NCBI GenBank assembly: GCA_035528065.1
Contig: DATKZH010000550.1
Span: forward strand, 1 to 10,691
Direction: 5' to 3'
DNA: 10,691 bases
DNA from: DATKZH01 sp035528065
Lineage (GTDB): Bacteria > Planctomycetota > Planctomycetia > Pirellulales > Thermoguttaceae
The notes under the pieces are model-generated. The model was not told the origin of the DNA and searched no databases. It was given only the letters and a program-made list of their open reading frames with translations. The translations under genes were made by a program, and so were the position numbers. Of the stretch, positions 1 to 6,359 are shown piece after piece (the first letter of the stretch is position 1; every line of letters begins with the position of its first letter).

Positions 1-132
1 GCTACGCCCTCCTTCCGTTCCGCCCACCACCCCCTGATCCACTCCAGACCACCTTGTCTTTTCCATCCTTCTACCTCCTGGCCCTCTACTGTAATAACTG
101 AGGAGGTAGTTGTCTCACCTATCATTGACACA
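1..132. mobile_element. terminal part of an insertion sequence (IS21-like end suspected)
   Basis: The minus-strand reading frame of the LamG/glycosidase-like gene is clearly conserved coding sequence down to about base 136. It then breaks into sequence with no coding character and a strong purine/pyrimidine strand bias. The boundary carries TGTCA/TGACA (126-130 on the plus strand), followed inward by ATGATAGGTGAGACAACTACC. Such a TG...CA terminus with repeated short motifs behind it is what IS21-family ends usually look like. Two perfect 9-base inverted arms (71-79 and 101-109) lie just inside. No transposase is visible because the rest of the element lies left of the window. The insertion itself is well supported by gene truncation. 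The family assignment is a guess, and the exact last base (130 or 132) is uncertain without the other end and the target duplication. Confidence 0.55.
71..109. repeat. 9-base perfect inverted repeat inside the IS end
   Basis: CTACCTCCT at 71-79 and AGGAGGTAG at 101-109 are perfect reverse complements separated by 21 bases. They sit 20-60 bases inside the suspected element terminus, where subterminal transposase binding sites or the element's own expression signals would be expected. The plus-strand arm also contains AGGAGG, a perfect Shine-Dalgarno string, but no start codon follows at a useful distance except a weak one, so I do not call a gene from it. Confidence 0.5.
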
Positions 133-2206
133 GAGGGTACGGCACGACCTTCAGGTCATGCCGGTGACACGCCTCGACCAGCTTGGGGAACTCGGCCTCG
201 TGCCCCAGCGGCAGCGTGTACGAAAAGGCGTCCCACCAACGCAGCACAAGCAGCGCCCGGGCGCCCTGCTCCGAGTAGACCTGAAGCGACGGCTTGCCGT
301 CGATCTCCCGGGTGAGCCACTGGTACTCGTGGGCATACGGGGGCTGTCGCTCGATGCGGAAGTCCCAGCAGGTCTCGGTCATCGGGCGGACCGGCGTTGC
401 CTGGAGGCCGAAGGCGTAGTCGAGCTTCTCGCCGCGGTCGAGCCGGACCTGCTCGGTCACGAGGTTCAGTCGCAGCGTGACCTCCCGGTCGCCACGGACC
501 ACCTCGATCGCCTTGTCGCGGTCGGCGAGCGACCAGTTCCGGTCCGACTCGGCCACCCACGAGAGGCCGCGCTCTTCGTCGCCGATCCAGAGGATCGGCT
601 GAAATCGCGAGGCCCAATCGGCTTTCAGCAGGCCGGAGTGGACCTGGGGCCACGAGTAGAGGAGCGTGGCGTGCTCCGGGCGGAGCGGGATTTCCATCGT
701 GAGCCGGTCGATCGCCAGCGGCTCACCGGCCTCCAACGCCCAATCGACCTTCATGAAGCCGTCGTATTCGAGCTGCGTGCGGATCGAGAGCCGCGATTTG
801 CCCGCGGGGAGCGTTTGCTCAAGCACGACTTGCGCAGGGCTCTCCTTGCGGACCGCGGGGGCCGAGGGAGCGTAGGTCACGGGCTGGCCGTCGACCACGC
901 AGTCGAGCCGCAACGGACCGGCCAGAAGCTCGGAGCCGGCGCTGGTGATGCCCTTCAGGAAGGGCGTCTCGCCGAACACGTGGCCCTGCCCCCACGTGGA
1001 AACGTGATACCCGTCCGCCGCTCGCTCGACCTTGCAGGGCTCGTACGGCGGCAGCACCTCGTCGGTGATCCCCACCTGGGAGCCGAGCCAACTGGGCGGG
1101 GTGGTGTAGGGCACGGGACTCGAAGTCTCCCCAAGTACGCGTCCCTGGGCGTCGAGTACGGCTACCTCAACGCGGTAGTCACCCCGCTGTCCGCCTTTCC
1201 AGTCGAGCATCACGTTTTCAAGCGACCAGCGGCCGGAGCCCGGTCGGGTGGGCTTGGGAACAGCGACGCGTTTGGGTGCCACGATGTCCTGCCCGTCCGG
1301 CCCGAACACACGCAGGTCGATAGCCGACGACGCTTCGTCGCCCGAGGTCCAGAAAACGTCGCAGAGGAACGCATTTTGATGGTAGCTGTAGCCGGTGTCC
1401 AGCTCGACGTGCGGCGTTACGTCGGGGACCGCGGGCGTGCGAGCACGCACGCTACGTCCGGCATGGAGCCAGATTTCCCGCGTGGAGAGTGCCCGGTTGT
1501 AGATCCGCAGCTCGTCGACGTCGCCTTGGAGGAAGCCGTGCGACCAGCCGCCGATGTGGACCTCGCCGGTGTGGGTCGCCTCGATGGGCACGTCGACCGG
1601 CTGGTGGGCGACGAGTCGGCCGTCGACGAACAGGTAGGCGTGCTCCGGCGACTCGACCACCACGGCGAGGTAACGCCAGGAGCCGTCGAGGAAGGAAGGA
1701 TCGTGGGCGAGCGCGGCCCACTCTCGCCGGTCGCCCCATTCCAGACGCAACTGATTGTGATGATCGATCCGCCAGTTGAAGTTCCGCTGGATGGTCAGCC
1801 CGGCCGAGGAGCCGACGATCAGCCGGTGCTTCGTCGGCAGGTCGCGGAAGTCGGTCTTGAGCCAGACCTCGATCGTCAGGTCGCCCGTGACGTCCAGGCT
1901 GGGGCTCGTGCCCAGGTTGACGTAGTCGTCCCGGCCGTCGAATCGCAAGGCGTGGCCCCGGGGCGACTCGACGTACGCGGCCCCGCGGATCTCGCCGTGG
2001 TTCTCGTGGCCGCTGTGATCTTTGAGGACGGTGCCCTCGCCTTCGTCGAACGTGTAGTGGGCGACCAAGCCGGTCTCGTCCACGGGCCCGCGCTTGCCCG
2101 CGGAGTCGGCCGCGCCAGCGCGGTGGGCCGCGGCGCAGACGGCGGTCGCGCAGACGATCGCGATCATGAAGCGCTTCGAGTGGCCGTCCAACATGTTTCG
2201 TCGCAT
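122..2206 (-). CDS. secreted LamG-domain, GH123-like (DUF6067-type) glycosidase-like protein, 3'-truncated by an IS
   Basis: The product is 694 residues from the ATG at 2206. That start has GGAGAGGGG (2216-2224) nine bases upstream and opens directly into a signal peptide (hydrophobic MIAIVCATAVCAAAHRAGAA, residues 14-33). Upstream in-frame codons only read through the repeat spacer, so the longer reading frame to 2494 is rejected. Residues about 46-250 are a LamG/concanavalin-A-like jellyroll (LVAHYTFDEGEG, ALRFDGRDDYVNLG, AYLFVDGRLV, VDELRIYNRALS). A beta-rich middle region follows. It ends in the motif series of GH123-like/DUF6067 proteins (LWIGDEERGLSWVAESDRNW, then WWDAFSYTLPLGHEAEFPK). 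In that family the catalytic TIM barrel begins about here, but this protein stops after HDLKVVPYPLCQ, and the last few codons and TGA come from the IS end. Binding may persist; catalysis very probably does not. It is the likely last gene of the minus-strand unit, 197 bases after the peptidase C26 gene. Confidence 0.85.
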   Translation of the reverse strand: MRRNMLDGHSKRFMIAIVCATAVCAAAHRAGAADSAGKRGPVDETGLVAHYTFDEGEGTVLKDHSGHENHGEIRGAAYVESPRGHALRFDGRDDYVNLGTSPSLDVTGDLTIEVWLKTDFRDLPTKHRLIVGSSAGLTIQRNFNWRIDHHNQLRLEWGDRREWAALAHDPSFLDGSWRYLAVVVESPEHAYLFVDGRLVAHQPVDVPIEATHTGEVHIGGWSHGFLQGDVDELRIYNRALSTREIWLHAGRSVRARTPAVPDVTPHVELDTGYSYHQNAFLCDVFWTSGDEASSAIDLRVFGPDGQDIVAPKRVAVPKPTRPGSGRWSLENVMLDWKGGQRGDYRVEVAVLDAQGRVLGETSSPVPYTTPPSWLGSQVGITDEVLPPYEPCKVERAADGYHVSTWGQGHVFGETPFLKGITSAGSELLAGPLRLDCVVDGQPVTYAPSAPAVRKESPAQVVLEQTLPAGKSRLSIRTQLEYDGFMKVDWALEAGEPLAIDRLTMEIPLRPEHATLLYSWPQVHSGLLKADWASRFQPILWIGDEERGLSWVAESDRNWSLADRDKAIEVVRGDREVTLRLNLVTEQVRLDRGEKLDYAFGLQATPVRPMTETCWDFRIERQPPYAHEYQWLTREIDGKPSLQVYSEQGARALLVLRWWDAFSYTLPLGHEAEFPKLVEACHRHDLKVVPYPLCQ

Positions 2207-2215
2207 TGCTCGTGT

Positions 2216-2224
2216 CCCCTCTCC
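2216..2224 (-). promoter_or_regulatory. ribosome binding site deciding the LamG gene start
   Basis: On the minus strand this reads GGAGAGGGG, nine bases before the ATG at 2206. It favours that codon over any in-frame start further upstream, where the translation would consist of repeat-derived residues. Confidence 0.6.
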
Positions 2225-2270
2225 GGAGGTGGGCCGACGCTGGGGCGATCTGCGCCGCCTTCCCCGCCAT

Positions 2271-2292
2271 CCCACGGGCCGCAGCCCGTGGG
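2271..2292. repeat. 9-bp hairpin, REP-like palindrome
   Basis: CCCACGGGC (2271-2279) and GCCCGTGGG (2284-2292) form a perfect 9-base stem around a 4-base loop (CGCA). It lies in the spacer between the peptidase C26 gene and the LamG gene on the transcribed minus strand. It could act as a processing or partial termination structure. There is no T-run behind it. Palindromes of this wording are familiar as dispersed intergenic repeats in planctomycete genomes, but copy number cannot be seen here. Confidence 0.7.
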
Positions 2293-2319
2293 CTTTGACT
2301 GCACGATCCGATTTGAACC

Positions 2320-2403
2320 CTGGACCCCGAATCCCAAGTCCTCGACTCTGGACCCCGAATCCCAAGTCCTGAACCCTGAACCCCGAACCCTGAACCCTCA
2401 ACT
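2320..2403. repeat. 28-base direct repeat followed by GAACCCT-type heptamer repeats
   Basis: A 23-base unit starting CTGGACCCCGAATCCCAAGT occurs identically at 2320-2342 and 2348-2370 (28-base period). It runs into degenerate heptamers of the GAACCCT/GAACCCC type from 2371 to about 2401. The tract ends at the stop codon of the peptidase C26 gene. It is low-complexity intergenic DNA that would be prone to slippage. No coding function is visible. In the longer reading frame it would give repeated Gly/Phe/Gln residues, which is the reason the long start for the next gene was dropped. Confidence 0.8.
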
Positions 2404-3216
2404 CTACCGCCCGCGGCGTTGGCGATACGCCTTGGCCGCTTCGAGAAACGCCTCGAAGACGGCCATCTGCTGCGGCGGGGCTTCCGGATGCCACTGCATG
2501 CCGATGATGAAAGGGCGGTCGGGCAGTTCGATCGCTTCGACCACGCCGTCGGACGCCTGCGCGGCCACCCGGAGTCCCTCGCCGACTTCGCCCACCGCCT
2601 GTCCGTGAAAGGAATTGACCCGCCGCGGGCCGGCGCCGAGAAGCTGCCCGAGCTTCGAGCCGGCGGCGATCTCGACCGAGTGCGCGTCCATGCTGTCCAG
2701 ATCGATGCCGTGCGTCGCGGCCAGCTCGGCGTCGCTGCGCAAGTTGCGCACCGAGCCGCCTTGGAAGACGTTGAGGATCTGGATCCCGCGGCAGATTCCC
2801 AGCACGGGCATGTCGCGATGGAGCGCTCCGCGGATCAGGGCCAGCTCGAAGTCGTCGCGGTCCCGGTCGACGAGCTGGGCCTCCGACGGCTCGCCGCCAA
2901 ACAGCGCCGGGTCAATGTCGCCGCCGCCGGCCAGGAGCAGGGCATCGATCTGGTCGAGGATCCGCTCCGGGCGCCCGTTCTCCGGACGGACTTCGAGGAT
3001 TTGAGCGCCGGCACGCGTCAAGGCGAGTTGGTAGCTGCTCGTGGTGATTCCGGCTCGGGCGTGCCAGGCCGTGTCGAGCGAGAGGCCGACGACCGGCGCG
3101 TCTCGCGCCACGGACGCCCACCGCCAGACCCTCATCCCGGCGTACCCACCCGCGACGAGGCAGAAGATCACGAGGAACGTCCAACGGATCAGCTCTGGCC
3201 AGGACTTCACCGGCAT
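2404..3216 (-). CDS. membrane-anchored gamma-glutamyl-gamma-aminobutyrate hydrolase-like peptidase C26 (class I glutamine amidotransferase fold)
   Basis: The product is 270 residues. The fold is that of PuuD-like peptidase C26, which cleaves gamma-glutamyl amide bonds. The visible signature is complete: DALLLAGGGDIDPALFG (91-107), the nucleophile elbow VLGICRGIQILNVFQGG with Cys142, and the Cys-His-Glu partners in GMQWHPEAPP (His243, Glu245). NSFHGQAV (201-208) is the usual loop before the last strands. An extra N-terminus carries a hydrophobic segment (about residues 11-27, TFLVIFCLVAGGYAGMR) flanked by basic residues, so the enzyme is probably tethered to the inner membrane, possibly with the domain outside the cytoplasm. 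Characterised PuuD enzymes are cytosolic. The gene starts 9 bases after the stop of the redoxin gene, which indicates a shared transcript. I leave the symbol empty because neither putrescine metabolism nor its partner genes are present. The substrate is unknown. Confidence 0.88.
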   Translation of the reverse strand: MPVKSWPELIRWTFLVIFCLVAGGYAGMRVWRWASVARDAPVVGLSLDTAWHARAGITTSSYQLALTRAGAQILEVRPENGRPERILDQIDALLLAGGGDIDPALFGGEPSEAQLVDRDRDDFELALIRGALHRDMPVLGICRGIQILNVFQGGSVRNLRSDAELAATHGIDLDSMDAHSVEIAAGSKLGQLLGAGPRRVNSFHGQAVGEVGEGLRVAAQASDGVVEAIELPDRPFIIGMQWHPEAPPQQMAVFEAFLEAAKAYRQRRGR

Positions 3217-3225
3217 TGCCCGCGG

Positions 3226-4344
3226 TCAATAGACGCGTCCCAGGTAATCGACGATGGCCCGTCTCACCGCCAGCGGATCGAGCTCTCCCTGCTTGCGGTA
3301 GAGGACCTTTCCGCCCGGCGCGACGAGGAGCGTGTAAGGTAGCGGACCGGCCCACTGCGGGTCCACCGCCTCGACGAGCCGGTACTCATCGCCCGAGGCC
3401 CAGAGGTAGTTGGTCGACGAGGCGTGTTCCGTTTTCAGGATCGACAGGGCCTGCTCCTTGCGGTCCGGCTCGTCGGCGCTGATCGTCACCAGCTCGAACT
3501 CCCGTTTGCGGTACATCCGGTGCATGGTGACCAGCTCGGGGAACTCGACCACGCACGGCCCGCACGACGTGGCCCAGACGTTTACCAGCCGCAGCTTCTT
3601 TGAATCGTTCTTCAAAAGCGCCTTGACGCCGGCCTCGTCGATCTTGCCCAGCGTCACCTCTTCGGCGTCCCAGCGCTCGAGGGCCTTTTGGACCGACTCC
3701 CGCTTGTCCGACCACTTGACCGAGCACCCGAACGTCTTGGTCTTCTCGACCGGAACCGGCTTCCCGGCCAGCAGGGCCTCGATGGCGTTGCGCGTGTCGC
3801 GCGACTTGACCTTCTCCGGCTTGGCCGAATCGTCGATCCGCCCGGCGAACCGCAGCTTCCGCTTACGGTCGAAGATGAACACGTGCGGGGTCGCCAGCGG
3901 GCCGTACGCCCGGGAGACCTCCTGGCGGTCGCCGTCGTAGAGATACGGGAAGGTGAAGCCGCGGTCCTTGGCGCGGAGCTTCATGTCTTCGAGCGAATCG
4001 TTCACGTCGGTGTAGCCGAGCTCGTCCAGGCGCAAGGCGGCCGGATCGTTCGGCGAGATCGCGACCAGGGCGACTCCCTTGTCCTTGTAGTCGGCGGCGA
4101 GGCGCTGGATCCGCTCTTCATAGGCCTGGGCGGTGGGACAGTGGTTGCAGGTGAAGACGATGACGAGGAGCTCCGCGTCGGCGAAGTCCGCGAGGCGGTA
4201 CGTCTTTCCGTCCACGCCGGGGAGCGAGAAATCGGGTGCCGGCCGGCCGATCTCCAACGTCGCCGCGCTAGTCATCGAGCGGTCGGCGGCCGGCAAGAGG
4301 AGCATGACGATCAGGAATGCCAGAATCCATCGACGACTACCCAT
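3226..4344 (-). CDS. secreted double thioredoxin-fold protein (PRX-like redoxin plus TlpA-like thioredoxin)
   Basis: The product is 372 residues from the ATG at 4344. A TTG two codons earlier (4350) would leave only one base after the GGAGAG site, so the ATG is preferred. A signal peptide (WILAFLIVMLLLPAADRSM, residues 6-24) indicates export. Domain 1 (about 31-195) is an AhpC/TSA-like redoxin of the PRX_like1 type. It has GRPAPDFSLPGVDGKTY, then FTCNHCPTAQAYEE with a CxxC (Cys66, Cys69), and a cis-proline segment ATPHVFIFD. Domain 2 (about 235-370) is TlpA/thioredoxin-like, with NVWATSCGPCVVEFPEL (Cys261, Cys264) and cis-proline in GPLPYT. A linker with one further Cys joins them. The two redox centres suggest intramolecular relay or independent disulfide chemistry in the periplasm. 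The substrate is unknown. It is the first gene of the unit with the peptidase C26 gene. Confidence 0.9.
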   Translation of the reverse strand: MGSRRWILAFLIVMLLLPAADRSMTSAATLEIGRPAPDFSLPGVDGKTYRLADFADAELLVIVFTCNHCPTAQAYEERIQRLAADYKDKGVALVAISPNDPAALRLDELGYTDVNDSLEDMKLRAKDRGFTFPYLYDGDRQEVSRAYGPLATPHVFIFDRKRKLRFAGRIDDSAKPEKVKSRDTRNAIEALLAGKPVPVEKTKTFGCSVKWSDKRESVQKALERWDAEEVTLGKIDEAGVKALLKNDSKKLRLVNVWATSCGPCVVEFPELVTMHRMYRKREFELVTISADEPDRKEQALSILKTEHASSTNYLWASGDEYRLVEAVDPQWAGPLPYTLLVAPGGKVLYRKQGELDPLAVRRAIVDYLGRVY

Positions 4345-4577
4345 GGTCAATCTCTCCAGATATCATGGTGTTTCGTGTTGCCTCGGCCATTCAGCAAGCG
4401 GGTTGAGTCTCGGCTCCCCGGCTGCCAGTCTATCCTCACGGGATGCGCCGCACAATGATTCCAGGCGATGGGCCACGAACTACGCCCCCGAGCCCACGTT
4501 TTGCCCCCGAGCCGGCCCTTTTGCGCGCTGCGCGGCAAACGGACCATGGAGCCGCCCGGCGAGCTATCAGGCAAATC
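4345..4577. promoter_or_regulatory. divergent intergenic region, presumed promoters for both flanking genes
   Basis: The redoxin gene starts leftward and the FAD oxidoreductase rightward from this stretch, so promoters for both must lie here. I see no convincing -35/-10 pair. An 11-base direct repeat GCCCCCGAGCC occurs at 4484-4494 and 4503-4513 (19-base period), with a GTTTTG between. It could be a regulator site or chance in GC-rich DNA. The reading frame of the FAD gene is open back to an ATG at 4443, so part of this spacer may be translated if that start is used. Confidence 0.4.
4352..4357 (-). promoter_or_regulatory. ribosome binding site deciding the redoxin gene start
   Basis: GGAGAG on the minus strand lies seven bases before the ATG at 4344, an ideal distance. 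It is only one base before the in-frame TTG at 4350, which is thereby excluded as the main start. Confidence 0.7.
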
Positions 4578-6281
4578 GTGCGTGTGGCCGTGATGTTCAC
4601 CGTTCTCCTCAGCGCCTCGGCCACCGCGGCCGAGGTGCTGGTCGAAGCCGAGGGCTTCGCCGAGCGCGGCGGGTGGGTCGTCGACTCGCAGTTCATCTCG
4701 CAGATGGGCTCGTCGTATCTCTTGGCGCACGGACTGGGCAGGCCGGTTGCCAGCGCGAAGACTCAAGTCGACCTTCCCGAGCCGGGCACGTACCGCGTTT
4801 GGGTCCGCACCAAGGACTGGGTGCCCTCGCACCATCCCGGCCGGTTCCAGGTGCTTGTGGACGGCAAGCCGCTTGCGACAACGTTCGGCACGACGGGCGA
4901 AGGTTGGATTTGGCAGGACGGCGGGGCCGTCGAGATCCGCGCCCATCGCGTCCACGTCGAGCTGAAAGACCTGACCGGCTTCGACGGCCGCTGCGACGCC
5001 CTGCTCTTCACCAGGGACAGCCGCTTCACCCCGCCACAAGAGCCTGACGATCAGCAGGCGGCCTGGCGGCGCAAGCTGTTGGGGCTCCCCGACGTGCCCC
5101 CGTCGGCGGGCGAGTTCGACGTGGTCGTCGTGGGCGGGGGGATCGCCGGTTGCTCGGCGGCGCTGACCGCAGCGCGACTGGGCCTCGACGTGGCCCTCGT
5201 ACAGAATCGCCCGGTGCTCGGCGGCAACGCCGGCAGCGAGATCAACATCCCGCCCGCCGGGCTCGGCGGCCCGATCGTCGATGAGGTCGCCGGTCGCGAA
5301 CGGGTCGAAGTGCTCCGGGCGGAGAAGAACGTTCGGCTGTTCCTCGGATGGCACGCGTTCCGCGTCCAGACCGACGGCAACCGGATCGTCGGCGTGGATG
5401 CCAAGAACGTGTGCACCGGCGAGGAGCTTCGCTTCGGTGCGCCCGTGTTCATCGACTGCACCGGCGACGGCTGGATCGGCTACTGGGCCGGGGCCGAGTA
5501 CCGCATGGGTCGCGAGGCCCGCGCCGAGTTCCACGAGTCGATGGCCCCCGAGTCGGCCGACAAGATGACCCACGGGGCCACGCTGTACTTCCAGGTCGGC
5601 CTGGCCGACGAGCCGACGCCGTTTCCCGACGTGCCCTGGGCCACCGAGATCTCCAAGGACCACGTCGATCTCCGCAGCGACCACCGTTGGGAGTACGGAC
5701 ACCACCTCGACATGATCCGCGACGCCGAGCGGATCCGCGACCACTTGCTCCGGGCGATCTACGGGACGTTTGCCACGGCGAAGCGGCGGTTTGCCAAGGC
5801 GGCGGAGCGGGCCGATCTGCGACGCGTCGACTTCGTGGCCGCGCGGGGCGAGTCGCGCCGCCTGATGGGCGACCACGTCCTCACCGAAAACGAGATCAAG
5901 TCGCAAGGCCCGTTCGCCGACGCCGTGGCCACCGGCAGCCTCGTCTTCTGCCTCCACTACCCGGGCGAGCAATACGACTTCCGCAACGAGATGAAGCTCG
6001 TGCCCGTCAAGCCGTATCCTATCCCGTTCCGGTGCCTCTATTCGCGAAACGTCGAGAACCTGATGATGGCCGGACGCTGCGCCAGCGCCACGCACATCGC
6101 CTACTCGAGCATCAAGCTGATGAAGACGGGCGGCCAGATGGGCCGGGCGACCGGCGCGGCCGCCATGCTCTGCAAGAAACACAACACGACCCCTCGCGGC
6201 GTGTACGAGAACCACATTCAGGAGCTTCAGGACATCGTGCTCGGGCGGGGCGATTACGAGCACGCGCTGAAACCAAAGTGA
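4578..6281 (+). CDS. secreted FAD-dependent oxidoreductase with N-terminal carbohydrate-binding-like module
   Basis: The protein is 567 residues from the GTG at 4578. The frame is open back to an ATG at 4443 (612 residues), but those 45 extra residues are proline/arginine-rich and lack a ribosome site. The GTG has CAGG six bases upstream and gives a clean signal peptide (VAVMFTVLLSASATAAE). After the signal, about residues 20-155 form a beta-rich module (VLVEAEGFAERGGWVVDSQF, GTYRVWVRTKDW, FQVLVDGKPL). This kind of module precedes FAD domains in many planctomycete exported proteins. The FAD_oxidored-type domain (Pfam PF12831 family) follows, with a Rossmann dinucleotide fold EFDVVVVGGGIAGCSAALTA (GGGIAG near 186-191), VFIDCTGDGWIGYWAGAEYR, and the C-terminal FAD-contact segment NLMMAGRCASATHIAYSS. 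The substrate is unknown; oxidation of a sugar or hydroxylated organic is an inference from family context. It is transcribed opposite to the redoxin gene and converges on the DUF4932 gene. Confidence 0.85.
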   Translation: MRVAVMFTVLLSASATAAEVLVEAEGFAERGGWVVDSQFISQMGSSYLLAHGLGRPVASAKTQVDLPEPGTYRVWVRTKDWVPSHHPGRFQVLVDGKPLATTFGTTGEGWIWQDGGAVEIRAHRVHVELKDLTGFDGRCDALLFTRDSRFTPPQEPDDQQAAWRRKLLGLPDVPPSAGEFDVVVVGGGIAGCSAALTAARLGLDVALVQNRPVLGGNAGSEINIPPAGLGGPIVDEVAGRERVEVLRAEKNVRLFLGWHAFRVQTDGNRIVGVDAKNVCTGEELRFGAPVFIDCTGDGWIGYWAGAEYRMGREARAEFHESMAPESADKMTHGATLYFQVGLADEPTPFPDVPWATEISKDHVDLRSDHRWEYGHHLDMIRDAERIRDHLLRAIYGTFATAKRRFAKAAERADLRRVDFVAARGESRRLMGDHVLTENEIKSQGPFADAVATGSLVFCLHYPGEQYDFRNEMKLVPVKPYPIPFRCLYSRNVENLMMAGRCASATHIAYSSIKLMKTGGQMGRATGAAAMLCKKHNTTPRGVYENHIQELQDIVLGRGDYEHALKPK

Positions 6282-6283
6282 CG

Positions 6284-6318
6284 CCGGAAAGCCGCGACCG
6301 GTGGTCGCGCAAATCCGG
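6284..6318. terminator. stem-loop between convergent genes, possible bidirectional terminator
   Basis: Inner stem CGCGACC (6293-6299) pairs with GGTCGCG (6303-6309) around a 3-base loop. An outer stem CCGGA (6284-6288) pairs with TCCGG (6314-6318). It starts two bases after the FAD gene stop codon and 42 bases before the stop of the convergent gene. No T-run follows on either strand, so intrinsic termination is uncertain. Its position makes a role in 3' end formation the simplest reading. Confidence 0.5.
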
Positions 6319-6359
6319 TCTGCCCAGCGACGGGCGACGAGCGCACATCACCGCCTCGG

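Noticed and set aside
2207..2494. Upstream 96-codon extension of the LamG gene
   Set aside because: It translates the hairpin and tandem-repeat spacer and overlaps the end of the C26 gene. The ATG at 2206 has its own ribosome site and signal peptide.
110..2608. 832-codon open frame on the plus strand
   Set aside because: It is antisense to the LamG gene and the end of the C26 gene. Its translation is Arg/Val/Asp/Gly-rich without domains, as expected from GC-rich third positions on the opposite strand.
4347..6263. 638-codon open frame on the minus strand
   Set aside because: Mirror of the FAD oxidoreductase gene. The real gene has a Rossmann motif and signal peptide; this frame is His/Val/Gly-rich with no recognisable domain.
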